Source: Chitinophagaceae bacterium
Lineage (GTDB): Bacteria; Bacteroidota; Bacteroidia; Chitinophagales; Chitinophagaceae
Assembly (NCBI GenBank): GCA_025360525.1
Contig: JANYCA010000203.1
Coordinates: 1 to 47,803, forward strand
Direction: 5' to 3'
DNA: 47,803 nucleotides
This document shows positions 1-7,878 of this stretch, piece by piece. Within the stretch, counting starts at the first letter, position 1, and every line of letters begins with the position of its first letter. Under the pieces are notes generated by a model. It made no database searches. It was not told the DNA's origin and saw only the letters and a program-made list of their open reading frames with translations. A program made the translations under genes and the position numbers.

Positions 1-135
1 TCGATTTCATTTTACCCGGTTACTGATTTTAGAATCCTATTTTAAATGAATGTTCTAAAATTTTTCTGGCCTATTATTTCAGTCACGAATTTGCCATTGT
101 TATTGGCCAAACAATTATAATATTCGGTATTTATG

Positions 136-163
136 TTCACCAAATATTATAATAATTGGTGAA
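136..163. repeat. 28-bp near-perfect palindrome
   Basis: Arms TTCACCAA (136-143) and TTGGTGAA (156-163) flank a centre that itself contains the palindrome TATTATAATA. Only one central pair fails to match. It lies 28 bp beyond the stop of the GNAT gene. It has no T-tract, so it looks more like a dimeric-regulator operator than a terminator, but no neighbouring gene in the window identifies the regulator. The rest of 1-191 shows no coding signal. Confidence 0.45.
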
Positions 164-191
164 TAAACAAGCCAGTTTGATAGCTATAGTC

Positions 192-716
192 TTACAATAA
201 ATCTATTTCCATAAACAATAAATACTGTCTAAACGCTTCCGGGATTTCCACCTCCGCATAAACCGGGATATCACTAAACCCAACACTCCGGTAAAGTGCA
301 TGGGCTGCCGTCATAAATTTAGGACTATCCAATCTTACCTTTTTATAACCGGCTTCTTTTGCAGCAGTTAGTAAAGATTGAAGGATGGCCCTGCCTGCAC
401 CAACCTTTCGAAAAGATGGGTCAACATACATACGTTTAATTTCTCCTATTTCTTCGCTAATACTTTTAAGACATCCAATTCCACAGGCCTTGTTATCAAC
501 GAAAGCCAACATAAGGCGTCCGTTTGGCGGCAGAAATTTTGCGATCATTTTAATATCCTGTTCCACCGCTTCGGCTGGGTTGTGCGGATGCACACCATAC
601 AGCATTTGCATTTGATCGTTTCCCCAGGTTAAATATTCGGTCCATAATTGTTTGATGGAATCAATGTCATCGGGGAGCTTTGCATCCCGGGTTTCAATAA
701 CCGTATTGGTATTCAT
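192..716 (-). CDS. GNAT-family N-acetyltransferase
   Basis: A 174-residue cytosolic protein with the single-domain GNAT size and fold order. An N-terminal helical part (about residues 10-55) precedes the core strand LMLAFVDNKACGIGCL. Then come the acetyl-CoA signature region EIKRMYVDPSFRKVGAGRAI (about residues 90-110; the usual Q/RxxGxG/A loop is RKVGAG) and the C-terminal segment ALYRSVGF, where family members carry the catalytic or structural Tyr. It should transfer acetyl from acetyl-CoA to an amine; the substrate cannot be read from sequence. The ATG at 716 gives a full-length domain. It is the last gene of the leftward series and is separated from the cupin gene by 84 bp, so co-transcription is possible but not shown. 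Confidence 0.85.
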   Translation of the reverse strand: MNTNTVIETRDAKLPDDIDSIKQLWTEYLTWGNDQMQMLYGVHPHNPAEAVEQDIKMIAKFLPPNGRLMLAFVDNKACGIGCLKSISEEIGEIKRMYVDPSFRKVGAGRAILQSLLTAAKEAGYKKVRLDSPKFMTAAHALYRSVGFSDIPVYAEVEIPEAFRQYLLFMEIDLL

Positions 717-800
717 TGGTGAGGTATTTTAGTTTTTAGTACTAATTTTTATTTGAAATAATGTTTGTTTTTTCAGTTGCTGTTATAAAAATTGCTTCCA

Positions 801-1199
801 TTACTTCATTGATTTAATTTCTGTTATTACAATTGTAACAGTCGTGTTTCCAATGTTTTCCACGTAATGTTTTCCAACATAATCCCTCCAGGATGCAGTA
901 CCAGCGTCCTCATTGGCAATAACTACTTCACCATTTTCAAGATATATTTTTAGCCTGCCGCCCGAAACCACATAAGATGATTTTGCAGGATGCGTATGTG
1001 GCTCATCTTTTTCTCCCGGCTTTAAAGAATACTCAAGCACTCTCACATACTCATTTTCTAAAAGCAATTTGAACTGGGTAGAAGAAGCTTTTAGTGCATC
1101 AATCTGTAATTTACTGCTGGCAGTTTTTAATGATTTTGCACTTTGATTACATGAGCAGCATACATAACAAATTGCGATAACTGCAAATACTTTTGTCAT
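801..1199 (-). CDS. cupin-domain lipoprotein-like protein
   Basis: A 132-residue protein with a hydrophobic N-terminus (residues 3-15) followed by a Cys-rich CCSC segment that may be lipidated, so it is probably periplasmic or outer-membrane attached. The rest is a small single-domain cupin. The metal-binding motif is visible as EPHTHPAKSSYVVSGG (about residues 66-81; two His and a preceding Glu), followed by the second half with KHYVENIGNTTVTIVITEIK. Cupins of this size bind a metal and can be dioxygenase-, isomerase- or sensor-like; nothing here decides which. It starts 32 bp after the M20 dipeptidase stop on the same strand, so they probably share a transcript. Confidence 0.75.
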   Translation of the reverse strand: MTKVFAVIAICYVCCSCNQSAKSLKTASSKLQIDALKASSTQFKLLLENEYVRVLEYSLKPGEKDEPHTHPAKSSYVVSGGRLKIYLENGEVVIANEDAGTASWRDYVGKHYVENIGNTTVTIVITEIKSMK

Positions 1200-1231
1200 A
1201 ATTGGTTATGGTTATTATTGGGTAATAGCGT

Positions 1232-2731
1232 TTATTTCACTTTGCTTTCTTCATCAGCCAAATGTTGCAAATAATAACAGTAAACCAGTTGTCCTTTGCG
1301 CATGCTTGATACCCGGAAAAACTCATTCGATGCATGCCATTTTTCATCGGGCAATAAAAATCCCAGTGAGTAGGCATACACGCCTAAAACTTCTTTAAAA
1401 GATAGCATGGCTCCGCCGGTACCACCAGTGCCTAATTTGAAAGGTTGCTTACCATAAATTTTTGATAAGGCATCTGATACATAACTAAAGGCTTTTGTAT
1501 CTGTAGGCGTTGTATTTGGGCTGGCATAACCCGGTTTAAATTTGTAAGTAACCGAGGCTCCAACGGGACAGTTTTTGTTGATGTGTTTTACAATCAGGTC
1601 AATAATTTCTTTGCCATCCTGGTTATTAACCAGGCGGCAGGTAATTCTGGCCATGGCATTGCCGGGAACAATATTGGAGTGACCTTCTGCCGCAGTGTAG
1701 CCACCTTGCATGCCAATTACTTCAAGTGTAGGGCGATACCAAACCCGTTCAAGCGGTGAAAATGTTGGGTCGCCTACTTCTGCGGTTGTACCCAGAATTT
1801 CCATATCCTTAGCAGGGTCATACGGCACCATTTTAATGGTTTCTTTTTGCGCTGCTGTGATAGGCAATACTTTGTGATAAAACCCCTCCACGGCTACATT
1901 GCCTGCTTTATCATACAACGAGGCAATAATTTGCGAAATGGCAACAACAGCGTTGGGCGTTTTACCACCAAACTGGCCGGAATGCGCATCCGTATTGGCT
2001 GTTTTTACAGTAAACTCCAGTTGTGCGGCACCTCTTGAACTTGTTGTTATTGCAGGAATGCTGTCATTATATTGAGCATCATCGGCTGTAACGGCAAAAT
2101 CCGTTTTCAATAATTCTTTATTTTTCTCAAGAAAGTTTTTAAAGTTCGGACTGCCAATCTCTTCTTCTCCCTCAAACAAAAACTTTACGTTTACCGGTAG
2201 TCTGCCATCTGTTTTTAACATAGCTTCCACAGCCAGCATAGAGATCATCACGCCACTTTTATCATCACTTGCACCACGGCCAAATATTTTTCCATTTTTT
2301 ATTACCGGGGCAAAAGGAGGATTTTCCCATTCCGATTCTTTTACCGGTTGCACATCGTAATGCGCATAAATTAAAACGGTTGGTTTGCCGGGTGCTTTAT
2401 CCCAACTGCCATACACCACGGGGTTTCCGGCTGTGGGTAATAGTTGTGCGGTGCTAATGCCAATGGATTTTAATTTGTTTACGATCCACTCCCCGGTTTT
2501 TGCAACATCCGTTTTGTTGGCTGGAATGGATGAGATACTTGGAATAGCTATCAACTCTACAAACTCTTTTAAGTGTGCATCCATGTTGTCATCAATATAT
2601 TTTTCATACAATGGCATGGCTGATTTTGTTGTCGCATTTTTTTTGGTTGCTTTTTGTGCAAGTAACTGTGTGCTGGCAGATACACTTACAACAGCTAAGA
2701 AGATCAGAGATAAGCATTTTGATTTTGTCAT
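1232..2731 (-). CDS. M20-family secreted dipeptidase
   Basis: A 499-residue metallopeptidase of the M20 (carnosinase/CNDP-like dipeptidase) type. A signal peptide ends near residue 25 (TQLLAQ), so it acts in the periplasm or outside. Metal and catalytic residues are in order: H124 and D126 in AHYDVQP, D156/D157 in GRGASDDKSG, and the Glu pair in EGEEEIGSP (about 187-195). The lid/dimerisation domain occupies about residues 230-390. The Gly-rich GTGGTGGAM and the late His in DEKWHASNE follow at the C-terminal end. The length is normal for the family. It should hydrolyse dipeptides or short peptides using two zinc or manganese ions. Together with the M19 dipeptidase at 16898-18073 it points to a peptide-scavenging lifestyle. 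Confidence 0.92.
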   Translation of the reverse strand: MTKSKCLSLIFLAVVSVSASTQLLAQKATKKNATTKSAMPLYEKYIDDNMDAHLKEFVELIAIPSISSIPANKTDVAKTGEWIVNKLKSIGISTAQLLPTAGNPVVYGSWDKAPGKPTVLIYAHYDVQPVKESEWENPPFAPVIKNGKIFGRGASDDKSGVMISMLAVEAMLKTDGRLPVNVKFLFEGEEEIGSPNFKNFLEKNKELLKTDFAVTADDAQYNDSIPAITTSSRGAAQLEFTVKTANTDAHSGQFGGKTPNAVVAISQIIASLYDKAGNVAVEGFYHKVLPITAAQKETIKMVPYDPAKDMEILGTTAEVGDPTFSPLERVWYRPTLEVIGMQGGYTAAEGHSNIVPGNAMARITCRLVNNQDGKEIIDLIVKHINKNCPVGASVTYKFKPGYASPNTTPTDTKAFSYVSDALSKIYGKQPFKLGTGGTGGAMLSFKEVLGVYAYSLGFLLPDEKWHASNEFFRVSSMRKGQLVYCYYLQHLADEESKVK

Positions 2732-2915
2732 AATTTTTATTTAGTTGCGTTTTTAGTTTGTTATTATTTGAGATTTGCTACAACGGTAGCTTTTTATTTT
2801 TGCCTTGTCCATTTCAACCTGCGACTCGCATCTAATGGTTTTGGTATGATGGTATCACCGATAAAATAAAATTTCCTTTTCAATTATCGGCCTGGTTACA
2901 CTTGTAACGGTGTAC

Positions 2916-3452
2916 CTACTTAGCAGCATCTTTAAGTTGTCGATTATATTCGGCTGCATCAAAGCTGCCTTTGGATTCCTGGATAAGACCGGCTGCATCT
3001 AACTGCCACAATTCAACACCGCTTATTTTTACTTTATTGCCGGTACCTCCCGGTCCTGTGTTGGTGCCAGTTAGCGTCCAGTGAAATGCGGTAGCGTCGG
3101 TTTGCATTATCAAACTATCCATTACAACAATTATATCCGGGAAAGCGGTCATAAATTCAGCTGCTACTTTTGCTATTGCTCCTCTACCAACAGCGGGGGT
3201 ATTGGCATTTACACTTAACGAACCTGAAGCGGAAAAATACGCAGCAACACTATCTGGCTGTTGGCTGCACCATGCGGCTGCATAATGTTTACCAAAATCG
3301 ATTAGCTTTTCATTTTCCATACTTTTTTTATTTATTGTTTCAGAATTGAAAGCGTCTTTAGTTGGTTCTTTTGATGGGTTATTGCAACTGCTGATGACGA
3401 TTGCCGAAGCAATAAAAAGTGCAGCCATAGAATTCAATTTTTTATTTTTCAT
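2916..3452 (-). CDS. NTF2-like (SnoaL/ester-cyclase-like) lipoprotein
   Basis: A 178-residue protein with a clear lipoprotein signal: a hydrophobic stretch followed by VISSCNN, Cys about residue 23. A linker of about 25 residues leads to an NTF2-like cone domain (about residues 50-170). Family features are the helical start KLIDFGKHYAAAWCSQQPDSVAAYFSA, the middle strand AFPDIIVVMDSLI and the terminal HWTLTGTNTGPGG...ISGVELWQLD segment, as in SnoaL-like polyketide cyclase/ester-cyclase families. A catalytic role is not certain. It follows the Ntn-hydrolase gene by only 6 bp on the same strand, and that gene also ends in an NTF2-like domain, so the two are probably one operon and may act on related ligands. 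Confidence 0.8.
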   Translation of the reverse strand: MKNKKLNSMAALFIASAIVISSCNNPSKEPTKDAFNSETINKKSMENEKLIDFGKHYAAAWCSQQPDSVAAYFSASGSLSVNANTPAVGRGAIAKVAAEFMTAFPDIIVVMDSLIMQTDATAFHWTLTGTNTGPGGTGNKVKISGVELWQLDAAGLIQESKGSFDAAEYNRQLKDAAK

Positions 3453-3458
3453 GTTGTC

Positions 3459-5018
3459 TTATTTATTAGCCTCCATCCCTCCAATAATCAACCAGCCATT
3501 ATCAGACTTCTTCCAGGTATGCGTTATTTTATAAGTCCTTTTTTTTACCACTTCATTTTTTTCATTGGTCCATTGTTGGGTTACATCATACAACACAATT
3601 ACAATGTCATCAAATACATTTTCAATTTTACGAGTCAGCTCATAACTAAACACGCCGGTTTTGTCCTTATACAAATCGATCAGCCAATCCGTAATATGGG
3701 CTTTGTTGCCAATAATATTGTTGCTGGGATAGCCTATAAATTTTTCATCCCATAAAGTGAGGTAGGCCTGCAAGTCTTTTTCTTTTACATATTTCCAGTA
3801 GCGCTCTTCCATTTGCCATACTTCGTTCTGTATTTTTTCAATAGATGAAGTAAAGGACAGCCTCCTGTATTCCGATTCATCCGGTGGCCCTGCAGTCACT
3901 TGCAGATTAGGCGTACCTGTCAGTGTCATGATAACAGAACCAAATGTAAATACTCCATTTTTTGGGGCACGACATACCGGATTATCTTTATCATCTTTTG
4001 ATCGTAAGACATCTTTTATAATACCCTCATTAACGGTTGGGCTTTCCTTAACTCTTTTTGTAACGGCAGCTAACCTGATGTTGCTATTAAGGCTTTTTAA
4101 TTCGGGTGCAGTTGATAATGCAGGATCAAATTTTTGGAACCATTCTTTTACATTATCATTTGCTAAAGGATGATTGGTGTGATAGATGGTGCCATTGGAA
4201 TTGTTGGGATTAAACCTTACCACTTTTCCGGAAGAGGCTTCAAAATCATACACATCGCCCCGAATGCCAATGATATAATTTTGGCCGGAGGCATGTGGCA
4301 CTGTTTGAATAAAATTCAGCAAATCTTCTTTATCGGTTGAACTAATTATTCTTCTTACAACAAATGCCACAGGCAGTCCGGAGGAGGAAGCTTTCAATTG
4401 CATTAATGTGTTCATACATGCGCCTACACCGGTTTCATTCATTCCGTTTAATGCAATCAAACCCGGATGGGTTAAGATCAATTGCTCTGGTAGTGTGCCG
4501 TTTTTTGCTAACCGCATAAGAATTTGATATCCATCTGTGTAAGATTCAATATCCATGTTTTGGGCGATATAAGCGGTGCCGCCATTAACAGCAGGCACGC
4601 CAATTCCGCTGCAATGATGATTGGCAATATTATTCAGGTACACCCAAAATTCATCCAGCAGGTTTAGTACCATTATATCATTGAATGCCTGCTCGGATCC
4701 TGCCGCAATACCACGTACTTCTTCATACAAATAGGGTGTCCATTTTTTAATTGCATCCTCGAAGTGTGCGTAATTAAAAAAATCTTTCAACACCTGGTTG
4801 GCATCTTTACCAAATGAGGTGGTTGTATTCTCTTTCCACTTAGTTACAATTTCAGCAATTTCTTTTTTCAATAATTTGCCATGTTGTAATCCAAGTTCAT
4901 AGCCGGTACCGGTAAGGGTAATTTCCCTGAGTGCTCTTTTGCCGGGATTGGTAACGGAGATTTGACTGTAAGCAATATGCGAACTCAGCATCAGAAATAA
5001 TAGTAATGGTTTTTTCAT
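3459..5018 (-). CDS. C45-type Ntn-hydrolase fused to a C-terminal NTF2-like domain
   Basis: A 519-residue exported protein (signal peptide about residues 1-18, ending IAYSQ). Residues about 30-375 match the acyl-CoA:6-aminopenicillanate acyltransferase/C45 peptidase family. The usual nucleophile region is HHCSGIGVPA (C136), followed by the strand AYIAQNMDIESY and, further on, LIALNGMNETGVG. Such enzymes are usually autoprocessed amidohydrolases or acyltransferases whose N-terminal Cys becomes the nucleophile. Residues about 395-519 form a second domain of the DUF4440/NTF2-like type (KEKDLQAYLTLWDEKFIGYP ... WLIIGGME). The fusion and the adjacent stand-alone NTF2-like lipoprotein suggest a shared substrate. 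Product chemistry is unknown. The start ATG at 5018 gives a normal signal peptide. Confidence 0.8.
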   Translation of the reverse strand: MKKPLLLFLMLSSHIAYSQISVTNPGKRALREITLTGTGYELGLQHGKLLKKEIAEIVTKWKENTTTSFGKDANQVLKDFFNYAHFEDAIKKWTPYLYEEVRGIAAGSEQAFNDIMVLNLLDEFWVYLNNIANHHCSGIGVPAVNGGTAYIAQNMDIESYTDGYQILMRLAKNGTLPEQLILTHPGLIALNGMNETGVGACMNTLMQLKASSSGLPVAFVVRRIISSTDKEDLLNFIQTVPHASGQNYIIGIRGDVYDFEASSGKVVRFNPNNSNGTIYHTNHPLANDNVKEWFQKFDPALSTAPELKSLNSNIRLAAVTKRVKESPTVNEGIIKDVLRSKDDKDNPVCRAPKNGVFTFGSVIMTLTGTPNLQVTAGPPDESEYRRLSFTSSIEKIQNEVWQMEERYWKYVKEKDLQAYLTLWDEKFIGYPSNNIIGNKAHITDWLIDLYKDKTGVFSYELTRKIENVFDDIVIVLYDVTQQWTNEKNEVVKKRTYKITHTWKKSDNGWLIIGGMEANK

Positions 5019-5057
5019 TTTTTTCTTTTAATTCATTTGTTATGCAACTATTACTTT

Positions 5058-6254
5058 TTATAAATAGCTCAGCCACCATTTTTCTTTGTGATTGGTGTTG
5101 TATTTATCGTACCACCTGCAAAGTGGCAAAAGCAACAGCACTACCAAAACCCAAACTGCATACGTTCCGCCCAAAGAAAAACCATAGCCTTTTTGCCATG
5201 GACTTTCCTTTGCATTTGCTAAAGTTGTAATAATCATATCTGTCCAGGGTCTGCCGCTTGCAACCACTGCAACAACAGCTAGCCCGTAAATAAGAAATAA
5301 ATGCAGGATGTAAAAAAAGAGGGGAACCCTTCCAAATGGGATAATAATTTTCTCCCACCAGTTTAACGGCTTTTCTAAAAGTGAGAGCGTAATCAATGCA
5401 GGCCCCAGCGTCATTAAAGTGTACCTTACCGAAGGTGGATATTTTGTAACATTAAAAAAGGAACATACTGATAATACAAACGATGGCTGCGTTGCCCAGG
5501 GTGCCATATCACCGTAGCTGTTTATTGCTCTTAATATCACAAATAACATGATGGCAATGCTGCCAATAAGCAATAAATATTTTTTGCGTACGGCTGCATC
5601 CATTCCTTTTTTATACAGCATACCGAAAGAATAGCCCAGCATCATGATGCCAAGCCAAGCTAATATGGAATACCCAGTGGTAACCTGGTGTCCGGCAATG
5701 TAAAATCTTTTTCGTTCGTGAAACTGTGCCCACAGAAAATCTTTAAAAGTATTGCCTGTTGCATGTATGTAATCTAATAAATTATGACCAAACAAAATCA
5801 TTAAACCAACAATTAAAATAATTTTCGGTGGCAGGTAAATAAGCGCCGACATACAAACCATTGATAAACCAAGCACCCAGATTACCTGCAGACGGAAAAT
5901 TATGTAGGCAGGATTAAAAGTCCAGGCAAAACTAATTACTACCACTTCAAGCAGCATCAGCCAAAGCCCACGCTTTAATAAAAATGCCGCCAGTTCTTTT
6001 TTTGTTTTTCTTTCTCCTACCAAAAAAGCCGAAGTGCCTGCAAGAAATACAAATATGGGTGCACAAAAATGGGATATCCAACGGGTAAAAAATACTGCTG
6101 TAGTTGTTTGGGACAGGTCATTGGGCTCATACTGAAAATTACCTGCATGAAAATAGTCCCGTACATGATCGAGTGCCATGATGATGATTACTATTCCACG
6201 GAGCAGATCAATGGATGTTATTCGTTTAGAGACTTTTTTTTCAATTTGCAGCAT
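5058..6254 (-). CDS. DUF1624/HGSNAT-like membrane acyltransferase
   Basis: A 398-residue polytopic protein with about ten hydrophobic helices. The N-terminal hallmark RITSIDLLRGIVIIIMALDH, with the following DYFH, is typical of the DUF1624/heparan-alpha-glucosaminide N-acetyltransferase catalytic family; the His of ALDH is the conserved position expected for acetyl transfer across the membrane. Substrate is unknown; bacterial members are thought to modify periplasmic sugars. It sits upstream of the Ntn-hydrolase gene on the same strand with a 39-bp gap, so 6254-2916 may be one three-gene transcript. The Uma2 gene diverges from it. Confidence 0.8.
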   Translation of the reverse strand: MLQIEKKVSKRITSIDLLRGIVIIIMALDHVRDYFHAGNFQYEPNDLSQTTTAVFFTRWISHFCAPIFVFLAGTSAFLVGERKTKKELAAFLLKRGLWLMLLEVVVISFAWTFNPAYIIFRLQVIWVLGLSMVCMSALIYLPPKIILIVGLMILFGHNLLDYIHATGNTFKDFLWAQFHERKRFYIAGHQVTTGYSILAWLGIMMLGYSFGMLYKKGMDAAVRKKYLLLIGSIAIMLFVILRAINSYGDMAPWATQPSFVLSVCSFFNVTKYPPSVRYTLMTLGPALITLSLLEKPLNWWEKIIIPFGRVPLFFYILHLFLIYGLAVVAVVASGRPWTDMIITTLANAKESPWQKGYGFSLGGTYAVWVLVVLLLLPLCRWYDKYNTNHKEKWWLSYL

Positions 6255-6360
6255 AGATGGTTAATTCGTTTATTGATAACATATTCGCAGGTTATGCATA
6301 TTTTTATATTACCCATCGCCTTGCCTTATTTGCATTTAAAACTCATTTTTTCAAAACAGT

Positions 6361-6368
6361 TATCTTTG
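6361..6368 (+). promoter_or_regulatory. Bacteroidota -7 element for the Uma2 gene
   Basis: TATCTTTG matches the Bacteroidota -7 consensus TAnnTTTG and lies 17 bp before the ATG at 6386, which implies a leader of about 10-14 nt. No TTG sits at the ideal -33 spacing, so this rests on the -7 match only. Confidence 0.4.
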
Positions 6369-6385
6369 TTTTATAATTAAAATTT

Positions 6386-7000
6386 ATGGCATCAATAACC
6401 AGTCTTTCTCAGCTTGACCCCAACGGTACTTATTCTTATGCTGATTACCTCACCTGGAAATTTGAACAGGCACTGGAAGTAATTAAGGGGAAAATCTTTC
6501 CAATGTCTGGACCTAGCCGTATCCATCAAAAAATATCGTGGCAGCTCAGTGGCACTTTCTTCAATCATTTTAAGCAGCAACGTTGTGAGGCCTACGCTGC
6601 GCCTTTTGATGTTCGCTTGTACGACAAAAAGAAATCTCAAAAAGCCGATAAAGATATCTTCACCGTTGTGCAGCCCGACCTGTGCGTTATCTGCGATTTG
6701 GCAAAACTAGATGACCGTGGCTGCCTCGGTGCCCCCGACCTGATTGTTGAAATTTTATCACCCGGCAACTCTACCCGTGAAATGAAAATAAAAAAAGAAC
6801 TGTATGCTGAATCTGGTGTAAAGGAATATTGGATTGTTGATTACAATCACGAAACCCTTACCCAATTCAGCATGGAAGAAGACGGCAATTTTGGAAGGCC
6901 ACTTATTTTTACAAGTGAAGAGCCCGTTCCTTCCGTTATATTTCCCGATTTTATCCTTAACCTGATTGAGTTGTTTCCTGTTCCTCCAGCACAGGATTAA
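6386..7000 (+). CDS. Uma2-family (DUF820) putative PD-(D/E)XK nuclease
   Basis: A 204-residue cytosolic protein of the Uma2/DUF820 family, which has a restriction-endonuclease-like fold. Family marks are YADYLTW near the start and the core strands with VVQPDLCVICD (Asp about residue 97). The pattern APDLIVEILSPGNSTREM ... KKELYAESGVKEYWIVD (about 119-153) supplies the acidic and Lys positions of the nuclease-like site. Such genes are abundant in Cyanobacteria and scattered in Bacteroidota; their biological role is not established. It is monocistronic: a minus-strand gene lies on either side and a -7 element sits just upstream. Confidence 0.88.
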   Translation: MASITSLSQLDPNGTYSYADYLTWKFEQALEVIKGKIFPMSGPSRIHQKISWQLSGTFFNHFKQQRCEAYAAPFDVRLYDKKKSQKADKDIFTVVQPDLCVICDLAKLDDRGCLGAPDLIVEILSPGNSTREMKIKKELYAESGVKEYWIVDYNHETLTQFSMEEDGNFGRPLIFTSEEPVPSVIFPDFILNLIELFPVPPAQD

Positions 7001-7070
7001 TTGTTTTGAACGTTACAATTTGTTGCATTTGATATTATTTACTTTACACGAATTATACTCCTGTTTAATG

Positions 7071-7400
7071 TTACTTTGCTGCAACATAAGCTACTTTCAT
7101 TTCTCCCATCAATGCTCCTGCAGGCTTTAAAAATCTTTCCCTCATTTTCATAAATGGTTTTTCAATGGCATGATGCAGTATGAGTGCAACCACAATGCAA
7201 AGGATAATCGTCAACACGAGCATCAAACTACTGTTTTTTGCAATGCCCAAATCAGACAACACAGTTTGTGCAGAAAGTATGATGGCCATGTGCACTAAAT
7301 AGAGGGCATACGGTAGTTCGGCAATTTTTGTAAGCACTACCGATTTCCATTTGTATAAAAAACTGTAAGCCTGGTGGCGGTTCCCTTTTATAGCATGGAG
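7071..7400 (-). pseudogene. C-terminal remnant of an acyltransferase-3 (OafA-like) membrane protein
   Basis: The frame ending at 7071 reads YALYLVHMAIILSAQTVL, a hydrophobic strand LMLVLTIILCIVVALILHH, and then AIEKPFMKMR. This is the last two helices and the HHxIEKPF-like tail of the acyltransferase-3 family. The apparent start at 7337 is a GTG inside a continuing frame; coding-like residues (HQAYSFLYKWKSVV) extend upstream to about 7400 and the frame stays open to a TAG near 7563 without an ATG. About 300 N-terminal residues of the family are absent. It is therefore a truncated relic rather than an 88-residue gene. It begins the cluster of broken genes that extends to 13.35 kb. Confidence 0.7.
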
Positions 7401-7530
7401 ATCATTTTGCTTGCAGCGAAAAATTTGTCTTTCATGTTGTTTTGTTTTTGGTTGGTTAGAAACAATATCTACTTTTTTGGGGGATTTATTTAATGATGGT
7501 TGATTAATAGTGATAATTATTTTGTTGCCT

Positions 7531-7659
7531 TCATTTCTCAGATACCGTCTCTGTTTGTGAAGCTATTTCTTCTTTTGCAGATGTTGCGGTGTTGCAACCT
7601 GCAGCAAACATTGCGGCAATTAGTATTGCTGCAAATGGAAAGATTTTGATCTTTTTCAT
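7531..7659 (-). CDS. small lipoprotein, 42 residues
   Basis: This short gene reads MKKIKIFPFAAILIAAMF followed by the lipobox AAGC (Cys about residue 22) and a short polar tail ending VSEK. A Lys-rich start, hydrophobic core and lipobox are all present, so the product is probably a membrane-anchored peptide of about 20 mature residues, similar in size to entericidin-like peptides but not clearly homologous. It is upstream of and in a different frame from the acyltransferase remnant. The function is unknown. It could also be the preserved signal segment of a larger gene that has been lost. Confidence 0.5.
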   Translation of the reverse strand: MKKIKIFPFAAILIAAMFAAGCNTATSAKEEIASQTETVSEK

Positions 7660-7878
7660 GAAGTTTGTATATGGTGTTTTAAATGATTGACATAGAAAAA
7701 TTACCATAGAAGACGGATGAATAAACAGACAGCTAAATGTACATAATAGGTTTGCATAAAAGACGCTTTGGTGGACGAACAGCAGCTAATACTGTCCGAA
7801 GCAGCGGTTTTATTTATCGGGGAATTATAGAGTAAGAATAGCGTTTATCGAAAAAAAAAGTCAATCAACTTATTATCA

